Both the position numbers and the translations under genes were made by a program. From assembly GCF_021582895.2 (NCBI RefSeq), contig NZ_CP091139.2, positions 248,001-312,000 on the forward strand: a DNA stretch of 64,000 bases, written 5' to 3'. Under the pieces are notes generated by a model, which saw only the letters and a program-made list of their open reading frames with translations, was not told the origin of the DNA and searched no databases. Of this stretch, positions 8,859 to 18,357 are shown piece by piece. Source of the stretch: Microbacterium elymi. Lineage in GTDB: Bacteria; Actinomycetota; Actinomycetes; Actinomycetales; Microbacteriaceae. Within the stretch, counting starts at the first letter, position 1. Each line of letters begins with the position of its first letter.

Positions 8859-9685
8859 CTACCGCGGCAGGTCGATGACGCCGGTCTGCACCAGCTTCAC
8901 GCTTGCGCACCTCGCGGCCCATGAGTCGGTGGGCCAGACGCAGGAACTCCTGGGCGGAATCGCCGGTGGCCTCGTAGTCGTGCCGGGTGACGGCATCCGG
9001 ACCGGCCAGCAGATCACGCGAGACGAGCTGGCGGTACACGTCCTTCGCGGTCTCGGTGTCGCTGGAGACCAGCGACACCTCGGCGCCCATCACATAGCTG
9101 ATCGCGCCCTCCAGGAACGGGTAGTGCGTGCAGCCGAGCACGAGCGTGTCGACCCCGGCGTGCCGCAGCGGCGCCAGGTACTCCTCGGCCACGGCCAGCA
9201 CCTCGGCGCTGTCGGTGACGCCCGCCTCGACGAACTCCACGAAGCGGGGGCACGCCTGGGCGAACACGGCCAGGTCCTCGTTGACGCCGAGCATGTCCTG
9301 GTAGACGCCCGAGCCGATGGTTCCGGCGGTGCCGATCACCCCGATCCGGCGGTTGCGGGTGGTCGAGATGGCGGTGCGCACGGCCGGGCCGATGACCTCG
9401 ACGACCGGCACGTCGTATCGCTCGCGCGCATCGCGCAGGCATGGCCGCGGATGCCGTGTTGCAGGCGATCACCAGCATCTTCACGCCCTCGTCCACGAGC
9501 GTGTCGAGCACCTCGAGCGCGTAGCGGCGCACCTCGGCGATGGGCTTGGGCCCATAGGGCGAATGCGCAGTGTCGCCGAGGTAGCGGATGGATTCGCGCG
9601 GGCAAGGCGCCGAGACCGCGCGGGCCACGGTCATCCCGCCGACACCGGAGTCGAAGATCCCGATCGGCGCGTCATTCACAGTCAT
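8859..9685 (-). CDS. murI: Glutamate racemase, frameshifted
   Basis: The reconstructed protein of about 274 residues interconverts L- and D-glutamate for peptidoglycan. It has the N-terminal [16 protein letters not shown] with the catalytic-region Asp-Ser, [13 protein letters not shown], the first catalytic Cys in IACNTASA, and the second in [12 protein letters not shown]. Insertions near 9439 (GCTGC read as GCCTGC) and 8903 (GCGCAGC read as GCGCAAGC) break the frame. With both removed the core reads [19 protein letters not shown] and the end reads [14 protein letters not shown]. It is first in a murI-rph-rdgB cluster and divergent from pncB. Confidence 0.94.
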
Positions 9686-9704
9686 CCAGCCTACCGGTGC
9701 CCGC

Positions 9705-9710
9705 TAGGCT
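9705..9710 (+). promoter_or_regulatory. -10 box of pncB (leaderless)
   Basis: TAGGCT is seven bases before the ATG at 9718. A second TAGGCT on the opposite strand, just inside the murI side of this 32-base gap, may serve murI. Confidence 0.5.
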
Positions 9711-9717
9711 GACCGGC

Positions 9718-11045
9718 ATGAGCGCGCGCGCCACGGCCCTTTTCACCGATCGGTACGAGCTGACCATGCTCGATGCGGCGCTGCGGGACGGCACCGCCGC
9801 GCGCCACTGCGTGTTCGAGCTGTTCAGCCGACGGCTGGCCGGCGGACGCCGGTTCGGCGTGGTCGCCGGAACGGGCCGGCTCCTCCAGCTCATCCGCGAT
9901 TTCCGCTTCGGCGAGGACGAGCTGCGGTATCTGCGGGACGAGAGGGTCGTGGATGCCGCGACCGTCGCGTATCTCGAGGGCTACCGCTTCACCGGCTCGA
10001 TCACCGGCTACCGCGAGGGCGAGCTGTACTTCCCCGGCTCGCCGGTGCTCACCATCGAGGGCTCGTTCGCCGAGGCGGTGGTGCTGGAGACGATCGCCCT
10101 CAGCGTGCTGAACTACGACTCGGCGGTGGCCACGGCCGCGGCGCGGATGTCGATCGCCGCCGGTGACCGTCCGCTGGCCGAGATGGGCTCCCGCCGCACC
10201 GGCGAGCATTCCGCCGTCGCCGCCGCACGGGCCGCCTACATCGCGGGGTTCGACGCGACCAGCAACCTCGAGGCCGGTCGGGTCTGGGGCATCCCGACCA
10301 TGGGCACCGCCGCCCACTCGTTCACGCTGCTGCACGACAGCGAGGAGAACGCCTTCCGCTCCCAGGTCGGAGCGCTCGGGGTGGGCACCACGCTGCTGGT
10401 GGACACCTACGACATCCGCGCCGGGGTGCAGACGGCGGTGCGGGTTGCCGGCACCGGTCTGGGCGGGGTGCGCATCGACTCGGGCGACCTGCCGATCGTC
10501 GCCGCCGAGGTGCGGGCCCAGCTGGACGAGCTCGGCGCCACCGGCACCCGGATCACGGTGACCAGCGACCTCGACGAGTACGCCATCTCGACACTGGCCG
10601 CCGCGCCGGTCGACTCCTACGGGGTGGGCACCTCGCTGGTGACCGGCTCGGGGACGCCCACCGCCGGCATGGTGTACAAGCTGGTCGCCCGTCAGGCCGC
10701 GGACGGGTCGTGGGTCGCGGTCGCGAAGGCGTCCACGGACAAGGCCTCCAAGGGCGGGCGCAAGGCGGCCTACCGGCGGCTGGATGCCGGCACCGCCGTG
10801 GAGGAGCTGGTCCGGGTCGCGGACGGCTTCGAGGAGCTGGGCGAGGCGGAGGACCAGCCCGACGCCCGCGCCCTGCAGACGACCCTGGCCGATCACGGCG
10901 ACCTGGACGCGGCCGCCGAGGGGCAGCCGGTGTCGAGGCGGCACGCGCGCATCACGCACGCGTGCGCGAGGAGCTGCCGATCCGCGCGCTCGCGCTCAGC
11001 CGCGCCGACCCGGCGATCCCGACCGTCTTCGTCGACGTCGCGTGA
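9718..11045 (+). CDS. pncB: Nicotinate phosphoribosyltransferase, frameshifted near the end
   Basis: The reconstructed protein of about 442 residues converts nicotinate and PRPP to nicotinate mononucleotide in NAD salvage. Visible motifs are FTDRYELTMLDAALRDG near the start, FEGS-like GSPVLTIEGSFAEA, the phosphate-contacting MGSRRTGEHSAVAAARAAYIAGFDATSN, MGTAAHSF with the catalytic His, and VRIDSGDLPI. The last 45 residues are in another frame after a single G is lost from a G run near 10922; restoring it gives a C-terminus ending SRADPAIPTVFVDVA. It is divergent from murI and convergent with the DUF3039 gene. Confidence 0.93.
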
Positions 11046-11048
11046 GCG

Positions 11049-11315
11049 TCAGCTCATCAGCGACTCGTAGATCTCCTTGCAGGTCGGGCACACCGGGAAC
11101 TTCTCCGGGTCGCGACCCGGCGTCCACTTCTTCCCGCACAGGGCCCGGACCGGCTTGCCGGTGATCGCCGACTCGAGGATCTTCTCTTTCTTCACATAGT
11201 GCGAGAAGCGCTCGTGGTCGCCCGGCTCGACGTTCTCCTCGTTCAGGAGCTGCTCCAGCTCGCGATCGAGGGTCGTCACGCCCCCGGCATCGGGGTGATC
11301 GATCGGGGTGCTCAT
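11049..11315 (-). CDS. DUF3039 family zinc-ribbon-like small protein
   Basis: This intact 88-residue protein belongs to the actinobacterial DUF3039 family. It has a central HYVKKEKI, then Cys60-Gly-Lys-Lys-Trp, and CPTC (76-79) near the end, so three Cys in a zinc-ribbon-like arrangement. It is probably cytoplasmic, and its function is unknown. TAGACT (11324-11329) eight bases upstream of the ATG suggests leaderless or near-leaderless expression. It converges with pncB at its 3' end, with only three bases between the stops. Confidence 0.85.
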   Translation of the reverse strand: MSTPIDHPDAGGVTTLDRELEQLLNEENVEPGDHERFSHYVKKEKILESAITGKPVRALCGKKWTPGRDPEKFPVCPTCKEIYESLMS

Positions 11316-11323
11316 GGTGGCCC

Positions 11324-11329
11324 AGTCTA
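11324..11329 (-). promoter_or_regulatory. -10 box of the DUF3039 gene
   Basis: TAGACT on the minus strand lies eight bases before the ATG at 11315. Confidence 0.45.
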
Positions 11330-11392
11330 ATCGCGTGCCGGCGGCGCGGCGCGGCCGACGCGGATCTGCGCGGCGGACCATGCCGGCACGGC

Positions 11393-12931
11393 TCAGCCGG
11401 CCTCGGCCGCCTCGAGCAGGCGCGAGCCCCGGCGCGAGTACGCCACCGCACCGGCGACCAGGCCCAGCAGCAGCACGGCGACGCCGGCGCCGATGCCCGA
11501 CCAGAAGGCGTACTCGGCGTCCTGCGGGTCTCCGCCCGAGACGGCCCGCCATCCCCACCACACGGCCGGGGCCGAGACCACCAGCGCCCCCGCCAGCACC
11601 ACCCCCTGCGCGATCGCCCCGCTCGCGGTGGACCGCTCAGGCTGGCGGAACGGGCTGTCGCCGGGCCGGGTGACCGGGTACGGGGCGACGGCCGAGGCGA
11701 CGCTGGACAGTCCGAGGCCGCCGAGGAACAGGCTGGTGCAGACGCCGATCATGACCGGGAGCGTCGACCACCGCTCGTGCAGCGCGATGGCGACCGGTGC
11801 GGTCACCGCCAGCAGCGGCACGCCGATCACCAGGACCGGGACCAGGCGTCCCCACCGATCCGCCAGACCCCGCACGCCCGAGGCGATGTGCGAGCCACAC
11901 GGCGGTCGAGTCGTACGCCAGGTCGTTGTGCGGCAGCCAGCCGAGGAACAGCGCCATGATCGGCACCGGGAGCAGGACGGCCATGCCCAGCGGCACGCCG
12001 ACGATCAGCAGCGGGACCATCGAGAGCACGCCGGCGACGGGGATGATGAGGATGTTGACCAGGTACCGCCGGTCGCTGAGCCAGTACAGCAGGCTCCGCG
12101 CCGCGATCGCCCCGCTCGGCGTGCCGGGGGTGACCGCGAACCAGCCGAGGCCGCCGTGTCCGCGCGCCACGGCGGGGCGCTCCACGACGTGCAGCACCCG
12201 GTGGACCAACGCCGCCCAGCCGGCGGCCAGGCACAGCACCGTCGCGAGGGCGACCACGAGGCTCAGCACCGCCCCGCGGGGGTCGTCCGCCCACCGCGCG
12301 GGAACGGCCCAGGCCGCCCCGATCGGCGTGTCGCCGAGGATGTCTGCGGCCTGCACGAGCTGGACGGGGATGTGTCCGCCCCATTGCAGTGAGGCCAGGA
12401 ACACGCCCACCGGGACCACGACGACCAGCAGCGCGAGCACGAACAGGCCGGTCAGCTCGCGCGAACGCCGTTCCCGCAGGAACAGCGCCGCCAGGGCCAT
12501 GCAGACCCGTGCCAGCAGACTGCAGATGAGGATGCTGAGGATGACGCTGATCGTCCCGACCGGCCAGGGCACCCCCTGGCCCTGCCAGAGCAGGACGATG
12601 CAGACGCCCAGCGCGGTCACCGCCGCGATCGGCACGCTCACGAGCCCGGCCAGTCCGAGCACCGCGGCCAGCGGGCCGGCCGACATCCCGAGCACCGTGA
12701 AGCGGCGCGGGTCCAGCGGATCCGTCGCCCCGCCGATCAGCGGCGCCGCGGCGAACCCGAGCGTGAGCGCGCTGCCGGCCAGCACCGTGACGACCGTCGC
12801 GGCCTGCGTCGACGAGTCGCGCAGCGACAGCAGCCCCAGCATCCGACCGCCGTCACGGCTCCCAGCAGCAGGAGGCCGAGCACGATGCGGACGGTCCGGC
12901 GGGCGTCGGTGCGCAGCGGACCGACCAGCAT
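11393..12931 (-). CDS. ABC transporter permease, polytopic membrane protein, frameshifted
   Basis: The reconstructed protein of about 512 residues has some ten to twelve hydrophobic helices and no extracellular binding domain, as in ABC-2 type exporter permeases. It follows the ATPase gene at an eight-base gap, so the two form one exporter. It starts MLVGPLRTDARRTVRIVLGLLLLGAVTAVG. One base is missing near 12842 (between GGTCG and ATGCTG), and one is inserted near 11890, where GTGCAGCC became GTGCGAGCC. Correcting both joins the segments with no change in total length. The substrate is unknown. Related actinobacterial permeases sit beside UvrD2/Tad regions, but I cannot name a specific family. 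Confidence 0.8.
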
Positions 12932-12939
12932 CGCCAGCC

Positions 12940-14407
12940 TCAGTCCGAGAACGTGTGCAGCCACTCCAGGCCCTCCACGTCGCTGACGCCCCCGGCCAGC
13001 TGCACGAACCGCTGCTCCAGGGTGAGCTCGCCGCGCACCTCGTCCACCGGGCCTTCGGCCAGCACCTGCCCGCCGACGATCACGGCCACTCGCGAGCAGA
13101 CGCGTTCCACCATGTCCATCCCGTGGCTGGAGAGGATGACGGTTCCGCCGTGCTCGACGTAGGCCCCGAGGATGTCCAGGATCACCGTGGACGAGACCGG
13201 GTCGACGGCCTCGAACGGCTCGTCCAGCACGAGCAGACGCGGGGAGTGGATCATGGCGCCGGCGAGCATGACCTTCTTGGTCATGCCGGCCGAGTAGTCC
13301 GAGACCGGCCGGGCCAGGGCATCGGCCAGGTCGAATGCCCGGGCGAGGTCCGCCGTGCGCGTGTGCACCACCGACGGGTCGAGTCCGCGCAGCACGCCGC
13401 AGTCGTCGAGGCAGCTGCCGGCCGGTGAGCCGGTCGAACGTGCGCAAGCCGGTCCGGGAGCACGCCGATCAGCCGCTTCACGTCCCGCGGGTGGTCGCGG
13501 GCGTCGATGCCGTTCACGCGGATCCTGCCGGCGTCCGGCCGCAGCAGGCCGGCGATCATCGAGAGCGTCGTCGTCTTGCCGGCTCCGTTCGGCCCGACCA
13601 GCCCGTAGAACGAGCCCGCCGGGACGGTCAGGTCGATGCCGCCGACCGCGAGCGTCTCGCCGAAGCGCTTGGTCAGGCCGCGGACATCCAGCGCCGTGGG
13701 AAGGATGGATGTCTCGGCCTGCGGCCGTGCGTCGACCGGCGCCTCGACAGTCGGTTCCTCGACGACGACCGGTGCGTCATCCGCCTCCTCCTGCACCGAC
13801 GCCGGGACCGAGGGGGCCTCGGCGGTCAGTTCTTCGACGGCGGCCGCAAGGCTGGCCATCGGCGTGGTCGCGGTGACCTCGGGCTCCGCCGCCTCGGGCT
13901 CTGCCACCCCGGGCTCGGTGACCTCGGGCTCCGCCGCCTCGGGCTCGACCGCCTCGGGCTCCGCCGCCTCGGACTCGGCCGGCCGCTCGGCCGCGGCGTC
14001 GGGCGCAAGCGGGCAGCGGGGGCTTGGGCGGAATGACCAGATCCGGCCTCGACGGGCGCGGCTTCGGCGACGGCTTCCGGTGGGCGCCGGAGCCGGACTT
14101 CTTCCCGCTCGAGGGCCGCGACTTCGCACCGGGCGTCGACTTCCCGCCGGCCGTGGTCCTGGCTCCCGGCGTCGACTTCGCCGCGCCGCCCGCCTTCGCC
14201 CCGGCCTTCGCGGCCGCCGCAGCGGGGGTCTTCGGCGGCTTCGGGCGCGGCGGGTCGGAATCCTCGACGCGCTGCAAGCCGGACGGCGGCATCACTCGCC
14301 TTCACCCGCGGCTTCGCCGGGGAGGGACCTCGACTCGGGCGCACGGGCTCCTGACCCGACTCGTCGTCGGGCCGGGGATCCTGCGGCAGGGGCAGAGAGG
14401 CGGTCAC
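12940..14407 (-). CDS. ABC transporter ATP-binding protein with long low-complexity N-terminus, frameshifted
   Basis: The reconstructed protein of about 487 residues has a standard ABC domain in its C-terminal half: LDVRGLTKRFGE, Walker A GPNGAGKTTT, the LSGGQ position as YSAGMTKKV, Walker B RLLVLDEPFEAVD and the H-loop SSHGMD. It would energise the adjacent permease. The first 230 or so residues are unusual: a Lys/Pro/Ala/Ser-rich basic part (about 45-130), then an acidic EAAEPEV-type repeat (about 140-190). Four one-base insertions, all beside GCAGC, break the frame near 13423, 13444, 14004 and 14279. All four are required to keep the extension in frame, which supports it as real coding sequence. 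The GTG start has TACCTT six bases upstream. Confidence 0.85.
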
Positions 14408-14595
14408 CGGTCAAAGGTATCAAGCGGCACCTGGACGTTGGATGCTGAGAACACGCCGTGTCCTTCGTCACGAAAACACAACGTCCGCCGTGAATCCCGG
14501 GGTCGTTCATGTGCGTTCGCTACGATGTGAAGAGCACGAAGGGGTGCCGTACCGGCATCGGCCGGAATCCCAGACACGCACTTCAGGAGCTGATC

Positions 14596-15285
14596 TTGAC
14601 TCTTCAGACCGTCATCCTCGCGGCCGGCATGGGCTCGCGGCTCGGCCGCAGTCTTCCCAAATCGCTCACCGTCCTCGGCGACGGCCGCTCCATCATGGGC
14701 AGCAGCACGACAACATCCGCGCCGTCTTCGGGCGGGAAGCCCGCATCACCACGGTGGTCGGCTACCGCGCCGAGACGATCGTCGAGGCGTTCCCGGACGC
14801 CGACTACGTGTACAACGACCGCTACGACCAGACCAACACCTCCAAGAGTCTGCTGCGCGCGCTCGCGGCGACCGGCCGCCACGGCGTGCTGTGGATGAAC
14901 GGCGACGTCGTCTTCGACCCCCGCATCCTCGGCCGCGCGGTCTCGCTGATCGAGCGGGACGAGTCTTTCGTGACGGTGAACACCTCGCGGGTCAGCGACG
15001 AAGAGGTGAAGTACACGGTCACCGCCGAGGGCTTCATCAAGGAGCTGTCCAAGACCGTCAAGGGCGGGATCGGCGAAGCGGTGGGGATCAACTACATCTC
15101 CAGCCGCGACAAGAAGGCGTTCCTGCGGCAGCTGCACCGCGTCGACGACCAGGACTACTTCGAGCGCGGACTCGAGCTGGCGATCATCGAGGACGGGCTG
15201 CTCCAAGCCCCTGGACATCTCCGACCTGTACGCGGTCGAGGTTGACTTCGCCGAGGACCTCGAGCGGGCCAACCTCTACGTCTGA
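14596..15285 (+). CDS. Nucleotidyltransferase (phosphocholine cytidylyltransferase-like), frameshifted
   Basis: The reconstructed protein of about 229 residues is a sugar- or choline-phosphate nucleotidyltransferase. It opens VILAAGMGSRLG, the nucleotide-binding signature, followed by LPKSL. Later motifs are VVGYRAETI, NDRYDQTNTSKSLLRAL, LWMNGDVVFDP with the metal-binding Asp, and IEDGLLQPLDISDLYAVEVD-type sequence. It would activate an alcohol phosphate for envelope polymer synthesis. A G is missing near 14698 in GGGGCAG, and an A is inserted near 15209 (CCAGCC read as CCAAGCC). The TTG start is supported by AGGAG nine bases upstream. Known relatives include LicC-type enzymes; the exact substrate is uncertain. 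Confidence 0.8.
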
Positions 15286-15313
15286 TCTCCGGGTCTGATC
15301 CAGGCTGCCGGTG

Positions 15314-16287
15314 ATGGCCAAGAAGGTTCACCGCATCGATTCGCTCCCGGACGGTGCACCGTGGTCGGGCGGTCTGCCGCCGGAGGGCTCACCGCAGCAT
15401 CCCGCACGATCCGTGCGCTGGACCGCGTGCTGGCGATCCAGCGTCCTGCGGTGCTCGCGCACCTGCGCAGCATCCGGCTGCGGCATCCGGATGCCTCACC
15501 CGCCGACATCGTCCGCATGCTCGAGCGCCGCTATCTCGCGACCGTCGCCACCGGGGGCGCCGCGGTCGGGGCGACCGCGGTCGTTCCGGGCGTGACCACG
15601 GGGCTGACCCTCGCCCTCAGCGGCGCCGAGACGGTGGCCTTCGTCGAGGCGACGGCCCTGTTCGCCCAGTCGCTGTCCGAGGTGCACGGCATCCGCGTCG
15701 AGGACCCCGACCGCGCGCGGGCGCTCGTGCTGACGCTCATGCTGGGCACCGAGGGGGTCGATCTGGTCTCTCAGCTCGCCCGGCAGGCGACCGGCCGCGG
15801 CCCCGACCGCGGCGCGTACTGGGGGGACCTGATCACGAAATCCCTGCCGCGGGCCGCGGTCGGGCCGCTCGTGGATCGGCTGAAGACCACGTTCATCCAT
15901 CGGTTCGCCGTCGCCGGCGGAGCATCGTGGGTCGGCAAGGCTCTGCCGTTCGGCGTCGGCGCCGCCGTGGGCGGCATCGGCAACGGCATCCTCGGTCGGC
16001 GCGTGATGATCGGCTCGCGTCGTGCGTTCGGCGTCCCGCCGGCCGTGCCTGCCGGCCGAGCTCGAACCGCGGCCCGGCGCCACGCGGGTGGAGCACGCCG
16101 TGGGGCGGGGCTGCGGCGTGCGGGCACCGCCGTGGCCGGGGCGACCGGGAGCGTCGTCGGCGCGACCACCACCGCCGGCAAACGGGTGAGTCGGGCGGTC
16201 ATCCGTCGACCGCCGAGCGGGACGGACGGACCGGGTGCCGAGGTCGCCGACGACGACGACGACCAGTCCGCGGGTTCCATCCCCTGA
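15314..16287 (+). CDS. Conserved protein with Gly/Ala-rich hydrophobic segments, EcsC-like, frameshifted
   Basis: I do not recognise this gene with certainty. From ATG 15314 the reconstructed product has about 324 residues: a basic N-terminus, a helical region with LRHPDASPADIVRMLERRYL, a Gly-rich hydrophobic stretch (ATGGAAVGATAVVPGVTTGL), a second one (ALPFGVGAAVGGIGNGI), and an Arg-rich tail ending in an acidic cluster. The layout resembles EcsC-type membrane-associated proteins. One G appears to be missing near 15388; without it the N-terminal 25 residues would be lost and the frame would open at GTG 15361. CAGGCT seven bases before ATG 15314 could be a leaderless -10 box. Confidence 0.6.
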
Positions 16288-16318
16288 CGGCCGGATCGCC
16301 GGGGACGGCTTGCGCCCT

Positions 16319-16355
16319 TCCTCCCCAGCGGCCCGCCCGCCATCGTCGTCCACAG
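16319..16355 (+). promoter_or_regulatory. Bipartite TCCTCCCCA / GTCCACAG element, copy A
   Basis: TCCTCCCCA (16319-16327) is followed after 20 bases by GTCCACAG (16348-16355). A TATCGT -10 box (16384-16389) then sits seven bases before the ATG of the next gene. Three further copies with similar geometry occur in this window. Confidence 0.6.
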
Positions 16356-16396
16356 TTCCGGCCCGAGCGTCCGTGCCGGCACCTATCGTCGGCGGC

Positions 16397-16693
16397 ATGC
16401 TGCATCTCATCGATCATCCGGCCCTCGCCTCCCGTCCGGTCCCCTGGATGGTGGACCGGCTGTACGACACCCACCCGGTGGTGACCAACGTCAGCGCGGA
16501 GCCGCTGGATTTCGTGCGTGTGCTGATCACCGGCGGCCGCTGTGCGCCCGGGATGACCCACTGGGGGCAGATGCTGCCCGGTGAGTCAGCCGAGTTGTGC
16601 CTGTGCGAGCACGATCTGGACCGGACACTCGTCACCCTCACCTGGTTCCAGGCGGGCGGGGGCGACGAACTCTTCTGGCATTTCCGGGCGTGA
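16397..16693 (+). CDS. Small conserved protein of unknown function (98 aa)
   Basis: I do not recognise this 98-residue protein. It is an intact frame, predicted soluble and mixed alpha/beta, with two Cys (LCLC at 68-70), several Trp, and an aromatic C-terminus (DELFWHFRA). Its start is supported by TATCGT seven bases upstream, consistent with a leaderless transcript, and by the bipartite element further upstream. Sharing that element with the DUF4192 gene 400 bases downstream suggests the two are co-regulated. Codon use is like the neighbours, so this is probably a genuine gene. Confidence 0.7.
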   Translation: MLHLIDHPALASRPVPWMVDRLYDTHPVVTNVSAEPLDFVRVLITGGRCAPGMTHWGQMLPGESAELCLCEHDLDRTLVTLTWFQAGGGDELFWHFRA

Positions 16694-16732
16694 CCGACCC
16701 GGTGGGACGCCGGGGCGCGGCACAATGGCGTC

Positions 16733-16975
16733 ATGGGACTTTTCGCTCCGCGCCCCCAGGAGCCGTTCGACTGGGCGGGTCTGCCGTCCGAGCCGCTGCG
16801 GCCGCGCTCTGAATCCGAGCAGCTCGACGATCTGCCCGTCGACCCGTTCGCCATCTCCCCCGGTGTCGCCGGCAGCTCGATCACCATCGCGCTCGGCACC
16901 GAGACCGGTCAGGACGGCCCGTCGGACGAACCCGCGGCGGATGCCGACGCCGACGCGGACGACGCGGAGAACTGA
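16733..16975 (+). CDS. Small acidic hypothetical protein (80 aa)
   Basis: The 80-residue product begins MGLFAPRPQEPFDW and ends in a strongly acidic, Asp/Ala-rich tail (DADADADDAEN). No domain is recognised, and it has no signal peptide or membrane segment. CACAAT six bases before the ATG could be the -10 box of a leaderless transcript. The low-complexity tail and lack of motifs make function unknown, but codon position bias fits a real gene. Confidence 0.6.
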   Translation: MGLFAPRPQEPFDWAGLPSEPLRPRSESEQLDDLPVDPFAISPGVAGSSITIALGTETGQDGPSDEPAADADADADDAEN

Positions 16976-17011
16976 CACCCCGGCGAACCGGCACAGCGAA
17001 CCGGCACCGGT

Positions 17012-17049
17012 TCCTCCCCAGGGGCCGGTAGGGCGGTCGTTGTCCACAG
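17012..17049 (+). promoter_or_regulatory. Bipartite TCCTCCCCA / GTCCACAG element, copy B
   Basis: TCCTCCCCA (17012-17020) is followed after 21 bases by GTCCACAG (17042-17049). CACGAT (17088-17093), seven bases before the ATG at 17101, may be the -10 box. The distance from TCCTCCCCA to that box is 67 bases. Confidence 0.6.
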
Positions 17050-17100
17050 ATTCGGCGGACACCCGGCGGTGCCGGGCCGCAGCGCTCCACGATGGTCTGC

Positions 17101-18333
17101 ATGACCGACGCACCGAAGATCCTCAGCTCGACCACCGGCGCCGACTTCCTCGCGACCCTGCCCACACTGACCGGGTTCACGGTGAACGACAGCATCCTCA
17201 TCGTGCCGTTCCACGGCAAGCGCACCATGGGCGTGATGCGGGTCGACCTGCCGCCCGACGAGGACCGACGGCGGCACGACAAGATCTCGGCGCTGGCGCT
17301 GGCGGCGCTCAGTCGGCTCTCCGGGTGCGACGGTGTCGTGTTCGCGGTGTACGCCGACCAGACGTTCCCGGTCGCCTTCGCGCGGTGGGAGGGCCTGATC
17401 TCGGCGCTGGAGCGGCGGTGCGAGGATGCGGGCTTCACGGTGAAGGACGCGTTCTGCGTTGCGGCCGACGGCTGGGCGAGCTGGTACGAGCAGGATCCCG
17501 CGTTCGACGGCCATCCGCCTGCTGAGATCGACCGCAGCCCGCTCGCCGAGCAGGCCGCCCGGGTACGCGGGGGCCGCGAGCTGCCCGCGCAGGGGCAGGC
17601 TGCCCAGCTTCCGCCCGCCGACCCGTGGCTGGCCGAAGCGCTGCCGGAGGCCGTCGACGACCTCGAGTTCGGCGGCCGGGAGCGGGACGCCTTCGGCGGA
17701 TACCGGCCGGCGGCCCCGCTGGATGCGATCGCGCTGATCGAGCGGGTGCTCGCCCGTGAGCCGGAGGACGTCCCGCTCCCGGACCTGGCCCGACTGGCGG
17801 TGCTCAGCGTCACCGCCGACCGTCGCGACGAGATGACGGTCCAGATCGCGTTCGGACGCAAGGCCGGCCGCCGGCTCCGCGCCGACAGCGACCGGCTCCA
17901 CGCCCTGATGCGGCGCACAGGGAAGTCGATGGACGAACTCGTCGCCGCCGAGATGCCCCACGCCCGCGGAACCGCGCTCGGGGACCTCGGCGGACTGTTC
18001 ACCGGGGAGAGCAGGCGCGAACCGAGAGTGAAGCGGGTGCGCCGGGCGATCGTCCTCCTGGGACGGATCGCCGTGCACCTGACACCGGATCAGCGGCCCG
18101 ACCTCCTGTGCATGCTCTCCTGGCTGCACTGGGCGCTCGGATCGGCCTCGGCCGCGGCCCACCACGCCGAGTCCGCGTTGCGGGTCGCGCCCGACCACCG
18201 GATGGCGCGGACGCTGCTCGCGATGTTCTCCTCCGGCCGGCTGCCGGAGTGGGTATACGCCCATCACGGGGTGCCCACGCCCGCCACCGACGCGTTCGCG
18301 GACGAGCTGGCCGAGGCCATGGCGCGGCCGTGA
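17101..18333 (+). CDS. DUF4192 domain-containing protein
   Basis: This intact protein of about 410 residues matches the actinobacterial DUF4192 family, with the N-terminal STTGADFLATLPTLTGFTVNDSILIVPFHG and GVMRVDLPPDE segments and a C-terminal helical-repeat region (LSWLHWALGSASAAAHHAESALRVAPDH) like a tetratricopeptide unit. The function of the family is unknown. An in-frame ATG nine bases upstream (17092) is the alternative start; I prefer 17101 because CACGAT lies seven bases before it. The bipartite promoter element upstream is shared with three other genes. Confidence 0.85.
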   Translation: MTDAPKILSSTTGADFLATLPTLTGFTVNDSILIVPFHGKRTMGVMRVDLPPDEDRRRHDKISALALAALSRLSGCDGVVFAVYADQTFPVAFARWEGLISALERRCEDAGFTVKDAFCVAADGWASWYEQDPAFDGHPPAEIDRSPLAEQAARVRGGRELPAQGQAAQLPPADPWLAEALPEAVDDLEFGGRERDAFGGYRPAAPLDAIALIERVLAREPEDVPLPDLARLAVLSVTADRRDEMTVQIAFGRKAGRRLRADSDRLHALMRRTGKSMDELVAAEMPHARGTALGDLGGLFTGESRREPRVKRVRRAIVLLGRIAVHLTPDQRPDLLCMLSWLHWALGSASAAAHHAESALRVAPDHRMARTLLAMFSSGRLPEWVYAHHGVPTPATDAFADELAEAMARP

Positions 18334-18345
18334 CCGGGGACGTGG

Positions 18346-18351
18346 CATGAT
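18346..18351 (+). promoter_or_regulatory. -10-like box of the family 2 glycosyltransferase gene
   Basis: CATGAT is six bases before GTG 18358 and favours that start over the TTG three bases earlier. Confidence 0.4.
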
Positions 18352-18357
18352 CGATTG

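Noticed and set aside
14442..14595. Upstream extension of the nucleotidyltransferase frame
   Set aside because: TTG 14596 has AGGAG at nine bases and begins one residue before the family motif; the upstream codons look non-coding.
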